Positions 1-7,781 of a stretch of DNA of 21,181 bases are shown here, in pieces. Positions within the stretch are counted from its first letter, which is position 1. Each line of letters begins with the position of its first letter. Under the pieces are notes generated by a model that saw nothing but the letters and a program-made list of their open reading frames with translations, had not been told where the DNA came from and searched no databases. The DNA lies in the NCBI GenBank assembly GCA_035628645.1, contig DASPJL010000170.1, positions 1 through 21,181 of the forward strand, given 5' to 3'. Origin of the DNA: DASPJL01 sp035628645. Its GTDB lineage: Bacteria; Bacteroidota; Bacteroidia; Cytophagales; Cyclobacteriaceae. Both the position numbers and the translations under genes were made by a program.

Positions 1-911
1 CCACAATGGCTTTAACCAATGGAGGTACATTCTTTTCATTTTGGCTGGGAAATAATGACGTTCTAGGGTATGCCACCGGCGGCGCTTCCAATCCCGCCAT
101 ATATACTTCCACCACTGACTTTGAAACATGGTTTAGAACGGGTTTGGGCGCATTATTATCAGTTCCCGGCACGAAAGGAGTGGTTGCTAATATTCCTAAT
201 GTAACGGACATTCCTTATTTCACTACCATAAATAATGGATTGATAACGCCGGCAGCAAATGGATGTGCGCCAGGCTCTGCCCCAAGTAGTGCCTTGCCTT
301 TTAGCCTTACCGCAGAGCAAGCAGCCGGATTAAACATGCAATATGCGGCGGCAGGAATAAATCCTGATTTTAAGGAAGGGAAAGTAAATTATTTCCTGAT
401 CACGACACCAACAGGCGTTAGGCAAATGGATCCGGCTAAGGACTTATTAATATTAACCACACCAACGGATTCTTTAGGGTTGGGAGAACTGAAAAACTGC
501 GACTGCACCACCAAAGGCCTGAGAAAGGGCTGGGGTATTACGAAGCCTATTGCAACCAATTGGGTGTTGGATGAAGCTGAGGTGGCAGATATAACGAAGA
601 GAGTAGAGGATTTTAATGGCATTATTAAAACAGTTGTAGAGGAAGCCGCAAATAACGAAAGATTGGCATTGGTAGACATAAATAAAATATTTGGAGAGGT
701 TGCTAACTGGACAAAGGTCGTTAACGGCATAAACTTTACGGCGTCTATTGCACCTCCTTTTGGGGCGTTTTCCCTGGATGGTGTTCACCCAAATGCCAGG
801 GGCAGCGCCTTTATTGCCAATCAATTTATCGACGCAATAAATACAAAGTTTGGTTCCTCTATCCCGACGGTTAATCCTAACAATTATCCGGGAAATGATT
901 TGCCACAATGA
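1..911 (+). CDS. SGNH/GDSL-type hydrolase, 3' part (N-terminus outside window)
   Basis: This is the C-terminal ~302 residues of an SGNH/GDSL-family lipase/esterase-like protein; the reading frame is open to the left edge (first full codon at 3), so the ATG at 6 is probably internal. Two hallmark blocks are visible: WLGNNDVLGYA near the left edge, which carries the block III Gly-x-Asn-Asp, and FSLDGVHPNARG near the end, which carries the block V Asp and His of the catalytic triad. Block I with the nucleophilic Ser lies upstream of the window. Known family members hydrolyse ester bonds of lipids or acetylated sugars; the substrate here is unknown. Large Bacteroidota relatives of this type are usually exported or outer-membrane associated, but no signal peptide can be checked. 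The gene converges on asnB, and a strong hairpin follows its stop codon by 22 bases. Confidence 0.82.
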   Translation, partial: TMALTNGGTFFSFWLGNNDVLGYATGGASNPAIYTSTTDFETWFRTGLGALLSVPGTKGVVANIPNVTDIPYFTTINNGLITPAANGCAPGSAPSSALPFSLTAEQAAGLNMQYAAAGINPDFKEGKVNYFLITTPTGVRQMDPAKDLLILTTPTDSLGLGELKNCDCTTKGLRKGWGITKPIATNWVLDEAEVADITKRVEDFNGIIKTVVEEAANNERLALVDINKIFGEVANWTKVVNGINFTASIAPPFGAFSLDGVHPNARGSAFIANQFIDAINTKFGSSIPTVNPNNYPGNDLPQ

Positions 912-933
912 TATTTTAGGATGCATTGTTATC

Positions 934-962
934 AAAAGCCCGGATTTCTTCGGGCTTTTTTT
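934..962 (+). terminator. Rho-independent terminator after the GDSL hydrolase
   Basis: A perfect 9-bp stem, AAAAGCCCG (934-942) with CGGGCTTTT (951-959), encloses an 8-base loop and runs into seven T residues. It starts 22 bases after the hydrolase stop. The A-rich 5' side means it could also stop transcripts arriving from asnB on the opposite strand, which ends at 1110. Confidence 0.85.
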
Positions 963-972
963 GTCTTAAACT

Positions 973-1008
973 GTGATTTTTGTGATTTAGGTGATGGTCA
1001 TGATGTTA
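973..1008. repeat. Degenerate 9-bp tandem repeat
   Basis: Four successive 9-base units, GTGATTTTT, GTGATTTAG, GTGATGGTC and ATGATGTTA, lie between the terminator and the end of asnB. The first two differ at two bases and the later ones decay further. The array is non-coding on both strands as far as I can see. It may belong to a low-complexity intergenic family; no function is apparent. Confidence 0.5.
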
Positions 1009-1075
1009 CCGATCTGTACGTGAGTTTTTGAGATTTATAAAACTTTTGGAATCTGAAGAAATAATTTTGACGAAA

Positions 1076-1095
1076 TCCTCATACCTCAAATCTCA
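1076..1095. repeat. Dispersed pyrimidine-rich repeat, copy 1
   Basis: The stretch TCCTCATACCTCAAATCTCA matches 4359-4378 at 18 of 20 bases in the same orientation. The two copies bracket the asnB/dehydratase pair. Both are followed by further C-rich sequence. It probably belongs to a dispersed intergenic family and is not a proven mobile-element end. Confidence 0.45.
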
Positions 1096-1109
1096 AACCC
1101 CACACCTTC

Positions 1110-3005
1110 TTACCTCATCCACTTTTTCCACCAGCTTTGAAATACGATCAATCCCCAGATCCTTGCATGGATATCTCCGGGGTTGTTTGAGAAAAGCTGC
1201 TTCTTCAGTTTTTGTATTTCCTCAGGATCAAATATGCCTTGCTCCAGGATAAATTTATCTTCCAAAAGATTATTTTCAATCAACGATCTAAGTTCTTTTC
1301 TGAACCATTTCAATAGAGGTACTTCAAATCCATGTTTAGGCCTGTTATACAATTCAGCCGGAAGAAGACTGCGAAAGGCATCCTGTACGATCTTCTTTTT
1401 CATTCTGCCGTCTACTTTAGTATTTGCTTTTAAACTGAAAGCAAAATCCACAACTCTGTAATCTAGGAAAGGAACCCTTACCTCCAGGCTATTTGCCATT
1501 GACATCAGATCTACTTTAGTAAGCATATCATTGGTAAGCACGAGGTTAACATCAGCCCTTAACACATCATTGAGATCTCCGTCATTGGATATATATTTTG
1601 TAATGTTTTCCTTACGGTGTTCATATATATCCCTAAATATTTTTATCCTGCTGTCAAGCTTTAATACGCTTAATGCCTCGTCTTCGCGCGCAAATCCACA
1701 CCATTTCCAATACCGTTCTTTAGGGCTCATTTCCATGCCCTCCGCAAATCTTTGAAACTGCCTCACCTTATTGCTTACAAAGCCATTTCTGGATTTAGGC
1801 AGGTTTTTCCAAAGCGGTAACAACCCTCTGATTGTATTGGCTGCAATGCCTCCTTCCCTTACCTTATATTCGCCTAAATATTTATTGTAGCCTCCGAAAA
1901 GTTCATCTGCACCGTCCCCTGAAAGTGATACGGTAACGTGCTTTCTTGTTTCCTTGCTCAAGATAAAGACCGGCAAGGCGGATGAATCCCCAAAAGGTTC
2001 ATCAATATATTCCAGCACATTTTGAAGATTATCCAAAAGATCCTGATTGGTCAGAGAAAATACGGTGTGATTGGTATTGAATTTTTTAGCTACCAGATTG
2101 GCATATTTTGTTTCATCAAAAAATGGTTCGTCACGGTAACCGATTGAAAAGGTATTTAATTTTTCCGTGTACCTGGAAGCCAGTCCTACGATGATCGATG
2201 AATCAATTCCTCCACTTAAAAAAGCGCCCAAAGGAACATCTGCAATCATCCTCTTTTTAACCGCATCATCCATAAGCTCAACCAATTTATCCTGTTGCTG
2301 CTGATAGGAAAGACGGTCTGTTTTTATAAGTGGAGGGATGTCATAATATCTTTTCTGCAAGATCTCCCTTCCTTTAATTTGCAGATAATGCCCCGGACTG
2401 AGTTTGGTTACATTTTTAAAAATTGTAGCCGGCCCGGGAATATAATTTAGTTGCAGGTACTGATACAGCGAGGTATAATCAATGTCTTTATTGATGCCAA
2501 AAGCCATCAACGACTTCAATTCAGAAGCAAAGATCAGTTTGTCCTCATCCTGAAAGACAAACAAAGGCTTGATTCCGTAACGATCCCTGGCTACAAAAAG
2601 GATTTTTTCTTCCTTATCGTAAATGGCAAAAGCAAAAAAACCATTGAGTTGATTTAGGCAATCAGCGCCTTCCTTAATGTATAATTTTAAAAGAACTTCA
2701 GTATCCGAATGTGAAAAAAACGAGGTGCCTGTGTTTTCTAATTTTTGTCTAAGTTCTTTAAAGTTAAAAATCTCTCCGTTGAATACGATCACGTACCTTC
2801 CGCTGTCGTCGGTCATAGGTTGCCTTCCATCGGAGGTTGTGTCTATAATGGAAAGTCTTCTATGGCCCAGTCCTACACGTTCTTCATTAAAAATGCCCCT
2901 GCTGTCGGGGCCTCTTAAATTAAGACAATCGGTGGCCGCCGAAAGGTTTATCATATTATATCGTCCTACTTCATTAAATGCATAAATGCCGGTTATTCCA
3001 CACAT
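1110..3005 (-). CDS. asnB: Asparagine synthetase B, glutamine-hydrolysing
   Basis: The enzyme transfers the amide nitrogen of glutamine to beta-aspartyl-AMP to make asparagine; in polysaccharide loci, paralogues may amidate sugar acids instead. The ATG at 3005 is chosen over the in-frame TTG just before it because Cys2 must follow Met1 as the N-terminal nucleophile (MCGITGIY). Residues 2 to about 200 form the class II glutaminase domain, including RGPDSRG, GHRRLSI and FNGEI. Residues about 240-620 form the synthetase domain, with the ATP-pyrophosphatase loop SGGIDSS at 264-270. The length, 631 residues, is normal for long bacterial AsnB. It lies 10 bases downstream of the dehydratase gene on the same strand, so the two are almost certainly cotranscribed. 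That pairing suggests a surface-glycan role, but a housekeeping role cannot be excluded. Confidence 0.93.
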   Translation of the reverse strand: MCGITGIYAFNEVGRYNMINLSAATDCLNLRGPDSRGIFNEERVGLGHRRLSIIDTTSDGRQPMTDDSGRYVIVFNGEIFNFKELRQKLENTGTSFFSHSDTEVLLKLYIKEGADCLNQLNGFFAFAIYDKEEKILFVARDRYGIKPLFVFQDEDKLIFASELKSLMAFGINKDIDYTSLYQYLQLNYIPGPATIFKNVTKLSPGHYLQIKGREILQKRYYDIPPLIKTDRLSYQQQQDKLVELMDDAVKKRMIADVPLGAFLSGGIDSSIIVGLASRYTEKLNTFSIGYRDEPFFDETKYANLVAKKFNTNHTVFSLTNQDLLDNLQNVLEYIDEPFGDSSALPVFILSKETRKHVTVSLSGDGADELFGGYNKYLGEYKVREGGIAANTIRGLLPLWKNLPKSRNGFVSNKVRQFQRFAEGMEMSPKERYWKWCGFAREDEALSVLKLDSRIKIFRDIYEHRKENITKYISNDGDLNDVLRADVNLVLTNDMLTKVDLMSMANSLEVRVPFLDYRVVDFAFSLKANTKVDGRMKKKIVQDAFRSLLPAELYNRPKHGFEVPLLKWFRKELRSLIENNLLEDKFILEQGIFDPEEIQKLKKQLFSNNPGDIHARIWGLIVFQSWWKKWMR

Positions 3006-3015
3006 CAAAAATTCT

Positions 3016-4011
3016 CTAAGAGGGTTGAACGTTGAATGATTTTTTAAAAATAAGGGATGCCAATTGTTCAGGGGTTAAAAAAGGTCCGGTTTCGGAGGAA
3101 ACAGGCAAGCCTATTGTTACTTTTTTAAGGCTGTGATCTTTAATGATCTCTTCCTTTTTTAATTTGTTTTTCAAGAGATAAAAATATTCTTCATCTTCAT
3201 AGCAATCTGCAATTTCTTCAGCAGAGAACAAATATTCATGTACCCGTTCTCCTTTTCTCAATGGCAGTTCCCGCGTTTTGCATCCGCTGCAATATACATT
3301 GGCGAGGTCGCTTACCCTGAAAACAGGTAATTTGGGTATAACAACAGCAGAATCTAATGAATGCATAAGCGTAAAAAATAAGCTGCTGTAAAGTTTTTTG
3401 TTTTTTATTAAAAAGCGCGTAGATCGTTTATCAAACAGGGTCAGGGTGCCTTGCCGGGATTGTTCTTTAAAAACTTTAAAAACAGAACCCCTTGATTTAA
3501 AAATATTTCCTATCCTGAGTATGGAAAAAGAGCAAACACCTTTGTTGGCTGCCGCTAATATTAATTCTTCTGCCTGGGCTTTTGAATGACCATAAACACT
3601 TATCGGCTCTGCTGCCTTGTCAGTAGAAATGAACAATACTTTTTTTACCTTATTTGATAAAGCCGCTTCAATGACATTGGCAGTTCCTTCGACATTTGTT
3701 TTAAAGGTTTCTTCCGGATTGTTTTCGCAAATATCCAGATGTTTCATAGCAGCAGCATGAATTACGAAATCTATTCCTTTAAATTCTTTGAGAAGTTTTT
3801 CCCGGTCCCTTACGTCTCCTATTATAAATTTCAAGGTTTTATTTCCTTGAAATTGCCGCATCAACTTACTTTGTCTCAGCTCGTCTCTTGAAAGGATTAT
3901 AAGTTTATCAATGGAATCGTTTTCCCGAAGTAACTTTTTAATAAGAATTTTGCCCAGTGTTCCGGTTCCTCCGGTTATTAGTATTTGCTTCTTGTTTAAA
4001 TTAACCTGCAT
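3016..4011 (-). CDS. PseB/CapD-family NDP-sugar 4,6-dehydratase
   Basis: This is a soluble short-chain dehydrogenase/reductase of the polysaccharide-biosynthesis CapD/FlaA1 group, 331 residues, which is the usual length for PseB-type UDP-N-acetylglucosamine 4,6-dehydratases. A Rossmann nucleotide-binding loop GGTGTLG sits at 14-20. The active site STDKA places Thr130, Asp131 and Lys132 as in FlaA1/PseB, followed by the YxxxK pair Tyr140 and Lys144. The presence of Tyr, rather than the Met of membrane-bound CapD-type enzymes, favours the short soluble class. Other family signatures are the LRIGNIFKSRGSVF stretch and a C-terminal RKGERVHEYLFSAEE segment. No membrane segments are visible. It is the first gene of a unit with asnB. 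The exact substrate (UDP-GlcNAc or another sugar nucleotide) and the inverting or retaining outcome are inferred, not shown. Confidence 0.85.
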   Translation of the reverse strand: MQVNLNKKQILITGGTGTLGKILIKKLLRENDSIDKLIILSRDELRQSKLMRQFQGNKTLKFIIGDVRDREKLLKEFKGIDFVIHAAAMKHLDICENNPEETFKTNVEGTANVIEAALSNKVKKVLFISTDKAAEPISVYGHSKAQAEELILAAANKGVCSFSILRIGNIFKSRGSVFKVFKEQSRQGTLTLFDKRSTRFLIKNKKLYSSLFFTLMHSLDSAVVIPKLPVFRVSDLANVYCSGCKTRELPLRKGERVHEYLFSAEEIADCYEDEEYFYLLKNKLKKEEIIKDHSLKKVTIGLPVSSETGPFLTPEQLASLIFKKSFNVQPS

Positions 4012-4034
4012 GCTTAGGTTATGCCTATAAATCG

Positions 4035-4067
4035 TAAAGTTAACCTTACTGGTCGACTTTTTGCAAT
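4035..4067 (-). promoter_or_regulatory. Candidate Bacteroidota promoter for the dehydratase-asnB unit
   Basis: On the minus strand ATTG (4067-4064) is followed after 21 bases by TAACTTTA (4042-4035), seven of eight matches to the Bacteroidota -7 element TAnnTTTG with a -33 TTG at acceptable spacing. Transcription would start about 20 bases before the ATG at 4011. This is a consensus match only. Confidence 0.35.
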
Positions 4068-4358
4068 TTATTTAACCGTTTAAAAAATTTGTGAATAAAT
4101 TAGAAGTTAATAATAGTAATGCGATAATTAGTTGGTGCGTTGATGTGCTAATGGATCTACTGCAAAAGTTTGTTAAAGTAACTAATTTAAAAAAAGGGAA
4201 GTTGCAGGAAACCAAAATTATCTTAATTCAGTAGTTGAATTACTAATAAAACCTTAATGAAATTAAGCCGGGCAGGTAGTGATAATTGAAAAAAAGCACC
4301 ACAAATTCTATGAAATTGAATCAATTAAAGGAATTAAGCAAGAAGTTTCAAGTGAGTT

Positions 4359-4378
4359 TCCTCGTACCTCAAACCTCA
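4359..4378. repeat. Dispersed pyrimidine-rich repeat, copy 2
   Basis: TCCTCGTACCTCAAACCTCA matches copy 1 at 1076-1095 at 18 of 20 bases and is followed by TCCCCC. It lies in the leader just before the NlpC/P60 start at 4399. The rest of the 387-base spacer 4012-4398 is AT-rich, with the candidate promoter for the minus-strand unit at its left end; I see no other gene in it. Confidence 0.45.
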
Positions 4379-4398
4379 TCCCCCGAACCTATTTGCAA

Positions 4399-5010
4399 AT
4401 GAAATTCAATAATAAAAACAACAAAACAATCAGCACAAAAAGATACTATTTATATTTCATGGCATTCGCCTTGTCATTTTCTCTTTACAATTGTAAATCT
4501 TCTAAAACTACCGCTTCCCGGTCCGACATTCAGGAGTTGGACGAGGATGTTTTCTTCGATGTAGATGAAAATGAGGGCGAAGAAAGAAAAGAGCCGAGAG
4601 AAAAAAAGAAAAAGGTAAGTAAAAACGACAAAGTAGATAAAGTAATAATAAGCGCCCGCTCCTATATTGGAACCCCTTATAAGTGGGGAGGTATGACAAG
4701 GGCAGGGATGGATTGCTCAGGTTTGTTGGTCAATTGCTTCCGGACTGTAGACATAGACTTACCAAGAACTTCCCAGGCGCAAAGCGTTTATGGAAAAAGG
4801 GTGCACATTGACGATCTTGAAGAAGGCGACCTTGTATTTTTCGCAACAGGCAGAGGAAAGAAGGTTTCACACGTGGGGATGGTCACAGATGTAAGAGGGA
4901 GAAAAGATGTCCGGTTTATCCACGCATCTACATCATTAGGTGTGATAGAAAATAATTTATTTTCCCCTTATTATATTAAAATCTTTGTGAAAGCGGTAAG
5001 GCCTTTTTAA
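4399..5010 (+). CDS. NlpC/P60-family cell-wall peptidase, probable lipoprotein
   Basis: This is a 203-residue cysteine peptidase of the NlpC/P60 family, which cleaves peptide bonds in peptidoglycan stems. The catalytic domain covers about 79-203, with Cys106 in the motif GMDCSG, His158 in SHVGMV and His175 in FIHAS. The N-terminus has a basic stretch, a hydrophobic segment (about 17-30) and Cys32, read as a lipoprotein signal; the residues before the Cys (LYN) are not a classic lipobox, so lipidation is moderately supported. A highly charged Glu/Lys linker (about 45-78) separates anchor and enzyme. The ATG at 4399 is preferred: the frame opens further upstream to a GTG at 4279, but that part has no signal-like features and contains the dispersed repeat. 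It is divergent from the dehydratase gene and stands alone. Confidence 0.85.
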   Translation: MKFNNKNNKTISTKRYYLYFMAFALSFSLYNCKSSKTTASRSDIQELDEDVFFDVDENEGEERKEPREKKKKVSKNDKVDKVIISARSYIGTPYKWGGMTRAGMDCSGLLVNCFRTVDIDLPRTSQAQSVYGKRVHIDDLEEGDLVFFATGRGKKVSHVGMVTDVRGRKDVRFIHASTSLGVIENNLFSPYYIKIFVKAVRPF

Positions 5011-5012
5011 GT

Positions 5013-5039
5013 TGGAAGATGGAAGACCGAAGTTGGATG
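5013..5039. repeat. GGAAG-rich dispersed intergenic repeat
   Basis: A purine-rich stretch built from TTGGAAGATGGAAGACCGAAG directly follows the NlpC/P60 stop codon. Similar tracts follow other genes here: GAGATGGAAGATGGAAAG at 12572-12589 after the beta-barrel gene, and a short AGTTGGAAG at 7610-7618 after the GH97 gene. Confidence 0.45.
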
Positions 5040-5103
5040 TAAAAAAGGCTTTAAGTTTCTAATATTGACAAAGACAGGAATGATGAAGCGAAAAAGCGTA
5101 AAA

Positions 5104-5130
5104 AAAAAGCTGTCTGAACGACAGCTTTTT
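5104..5130 (-). terminator. Terminator of tRNA-Ala, possibly bidirectional
   Basis: An 11-bp perfect stem pairs AAAAAGCTGTC (5104-5114) with GACAGCTTTTT (5120-5130) around the five-base loop TGAAC. Read on the minus strand it begins three bases after the tRNA 3' end and finishes in a run of eight U residues. Read on the plus strand it ends in five U residues and could also stop the NlpC/P60 transcript. Confidence 0.85.
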
Positions 5131-5133
5131 ATG

Positions 5134-5207
<74 letters not shown>

Positions 5208-5408
5208 TTATTCAGAGCTAATGCTCCTCATTTGCCACAAAGCTATTTAAATTTTTATAACTTAAAAGGTTCTTCCCTTATTTTCATGAAGAAAATTATT
5301 TTATTTCCCTGAAATTGATTGTTCCTATGATAAAAGGGAAATAGACAACTTTTGCATTTTGTCCATGATTCCCTTTATTTTCAGAATCTTTTAAATAAAT
5401 ACGCTCTA

Positions 5409-5440
5409 TTGGCTCAATAAATCTTTTAACTTAATTTTAG
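5409..5440 (+). promoter_or_regulatory. Candidate promoter of the GH97 gene
   Basis: TTGG (5409-5412) lies 19 bases before TAATTTTA (5432-5439), which matches seven of eight positions of the -7 element TAnnTTTG. Transcription would begin about 20 bases before the ATG at 5464. The remaining spacer 5208-5408 is AT-rich with nothing recognisable. Confidence 0.3.
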
Positions 5441-5463
5441 CAAATCAACTAAAACCTTTAACA

Positions 5464-7605
5464 ATGCATAAAAGAATAATATTAACTGTGCTGGGATTTT
5501 TGCTCGTATTTATAACGAGTGCACAAACAATAACTTCTCCTGATGGCAATCTTTCCTTAAAGTTTGAATTAAAGGATAAAGGTGTGCCATCTTATCAATT
5601 GATGTACAAAAAGAAAACGGTAATAAAGCCGAGTACATTGGGGGTTGAGACAAATGATGTTCCTTCTTTTCAGGAAGGCTTTACGGTAACCAATACTGAA
5701 CAAACCTCCTTTGATACATTGTGGAATCCTGTACTGGGCCAGGAAAAAACAATTCGTAATAATTACAACGAACTGCTTGTAACCCTGACTCAGGAAGCGC
5801 AAAAAGGCCGATACATTCGCATTCGCTTTCGCTTGTTTAATGATGGACTGGGTTTTCGATATGAGTTTCCCAAGCAGGATGAATTGAAATATTTTATTAT
5901 CCAGGAAGAGCATACAGAGTTTAACCTGGCAGGGGACCATAAGATATTCTGGATTCCCGGAGATTATGATACCAATGAGTATGCTTACACTACCTCGAAA
6001 ATATCTGAGATCCCTCAGTTAATGGAGAAGGCGACCATTGATGTTCATGCACAACATCCCATTAAAAGCCTTTCGGTCCAAACGCCTAGTATGATGAAAT
6101 CAAACGATGGCCTCTACATAAATATCCATGAAGCGGCTTTGATCAATTACCCCGCAATGTACCTGAATGTAGACCCGAAGAATTTTAAAATGAGCACGCA
6201 CCTTGCACCCGATCCGCTTGGAAACAAAGCCTATTTGCAGGCAGAAGCACAGTCTCCATGGCGAACCATTGTGGTGAGTGACAAGGCTACAGATATCCTT
6301 GCTTCAAGGTTAATTCTAAATCTGAATAAACCGACAGAATATAAAGATGTATCCTGGATCAGACCGATTAAATACATGGGTGTATGGTGGGAATATTTTG
6401 TAGCCGGCAAAAGCACCTGGGCGTACAGCGCGGAGACTAATGTAAAACTGGATCAGGATTTCAGCAAGCTTACGCCAAGTGGCCGTCATGGCGCTACTAC
6501 TGAAAATGTAAAGAAATACATTGACTTTGCCTCTGCAAATGGTTTTGATGCTTTATTGGTTGAAGGCTGGAATGTTGGTTGGGAAGATTGGTTTGGCAAC
6601 TGGAAAGAAAATGTTTTCGATTTCGTAACGCCTTATCCGGATTTTGATGTCAAGGAGCTTCAGAAATATGCAGCCTCAAAAGGTATCGAAATAATGATGC
6701 ACCATGAAACTTCAGGTTCGGCCACCAATTATGAACGCCGCTTGCACAAGGCCTTTCAGTTTATGAAAGATAACGGATACAATTCCGTAAAGACGGGATA
6801 TGTAGGAAAGATCATTCCGCGCGGTGAACATCATGACAGCCAATGGATGGTCAACCATTATATTCATGTAGCCAAAACTGCGGCTGAATATGAGATCATG
6901 GTAAACAGCCATGAAGCTGTAAGACCGACAGGCCTTAACAGAACCTTTCCAAATTGGATTGCTCAGGAGTCTGCCCGTGGAACTGAATTTGAATCAATGG
7001 GGGGATTGGCCCCGGAACATACCACCATCCTTCCTTTTACCCGGTTGATGGGTGGCCCAATGGACTATACTCCTGGGATTTTCCAGACCGACCTTTCCTA
7101 TTATGGAACCGGCAGTAACCAACGCGTGAATACCACCTTGGTAAAGCAATTGGCCTACTATGTGACGATGTATAGCCCGTTACAAATGGCAGCCGATATG
7201 CCTGAGAATTACGCTCGTTTTCCTGATGCTTTCCAGTTCATAAAGGATGTTGCGGTAGACTGGGATGATAGTTATATACTTGGCGCTGAGCCGGGCGATT
7301 ACATCACCATTGCCCGAAAGGCAAAGGGCAAAAACGAATGGTATGTGGGTGGAGTTACTGATGAAAATGAGCGGACTGCCGTTATTCCTTTTACCTATCT
7401 TCCTGAGGGAAAGAAGTATATTGCTACTATCTATGCAGATGGCAAGGATGCCAGCTATGACAAAAACCCTCAAAGCTACACCATCAGGAAAGTTCTCGTT
7501 ACTTCTAAAAGTGTGCTAAAACAACCTATGGCTTCCAGTGGTGGAGTTGCCGTTAGTATTAAAGAAGGAAGTAAAGACGAAATGAAAGGCTTGAAGAAGT
7601 TGTAA
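5464..7605 (+). CDS. GH97 glycoside hydrolase, probable inverting alpha-glucosidase (SusB-like)
   Basis: This is a 713-residue secreted or periplasmic glycoside hydrolase of family 97. A signal peptide with a hydrophobic core at 5-18 likely ends at TSA|Q (20/21). Then comes the N-terminal beta-sandwich (about 22-290) starting with the family motif SPDGNLSLKF, the TIM barrel (about 295-570) and a C-terminal beta domain. Catalytic positions fit the inverting SusB enzyme as I recall it: Glu415 in MHHET, Glu484 in NSHEAVRP, Glu502 in AQES and Glu508 in GTEFE keep the spacing of SusB Glu439, Glu508, Glu526 and Glu532, and Glu367 fits SusB Glu391. Retaining GH97 alpha-galactosidases use an Asp nucleophile instead, so alpha-glucosidase is favoured. 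It probably releases glucose from starch-type oligosaccharides and needs calcium. No SusC/SusD pair is nearby. It converges on hemA. Confidence 0.92.
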   Translation: MHKRIILTVLGFLLVFITSAQTITSPDGNLSLKFELKDKGVPSYQLMYKKKTVIKPSTLGVETNDVPSFQEGFTVTNTEQTSFDTLWNPVLGQEKTIRNNYNELLVTLTQEAQKGRYIRIRFRLFNDGLGFRYEFPKQDELKYFIIQEEHTEFNLAGDHKIFWIPGDYDTNEYAYTTSKISEIPQLMEKATIDVHAQHPIKSLSVQTPSMMKSNDGLYINIHEAALINYPAMYLNVDPKNFKMSTHLAPDPLGNKAYLQAEAQSPWRTIVVSDKATDILASRLILNLNKPTEYKDVSWIRPIKYMGVWWEYFVAGKSTWAYSAETNVKLDQDFSKLTPSGRHGATTENVKKYIDFASANGFDALLVEGWNVGWEDWFGNWKENVFDFVTPYPDFDVKELQKYAASKGIEIMMHHETSGSATNYERRLHKAFQFMKDNGYNSVKTGYVGKIIPRGEHHDSQWMVNHYIHVAKTAAEYEIMVNSHEAVRPTGLNRTFPNWIAQESARGTEFESMGGLAPEHTTILPFTRLMGGPMDYTPGIFQTDLSYYGTGSNQRVNTTLVKQLAYYVTMYSPLQMAADMPENYARFPDAFQFIKDVAVDWDDSYILGAEPGDYITIARKAKGKNEWYVGGVTDENERTAVIPFTYLPEGKKYIATIYADGKDASYDKNPQSYTIRKVLVTSKSVLKQPMASSGGVAVSIKEGSKDEMKGLKKL

Positions 7606-7663
7606 AGGAAAGTTGGAAGCCTAATTTGCTCCCTGGTCGATTTAAGTTGTTAAAAAATTTTAG

Positions 7664-7706
7664 AAAGGGTCATCAGGTCTTTAAAAACCTAAGGTCCCTT
7701 TTTATT
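7664..7706 (+). terminator. Terminator between GH97 gene and hemA
   Basis: AAAGGG (7664-7669) pairs with CCCTTT (7696-7701), with an inner AGGT/ACCT stem and small mismatches. The plus-strand side ends in a T-rich tract. The A-rich and T-rich flanks on the other strand suggest it could also serve hemA, which ends 76 bases away. Confidence 0.65.
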
Positions 7707-7781
7707 TTTCTATGAACAGAAAGCGCCTTCAGAGCAAAAAAGTGTTTTTAAAATTCCGTTTTGATTTTTATCTTTCCTGAC

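Noticed and set aside
474..935. Long open frame on the minus strand opposite the GDSL hydrolase
   Set aside because: It lies wholly antisense to a well-supported gene and its translation shows no family motif.
4279..4398. Upstream GTG start giving a longer NlpC/P60 protein
   Set aside because: The extra 40 residues are not signal-like, contain the dispersed repeat, and would bury the lipoprotein-type signal that begins at 4399.
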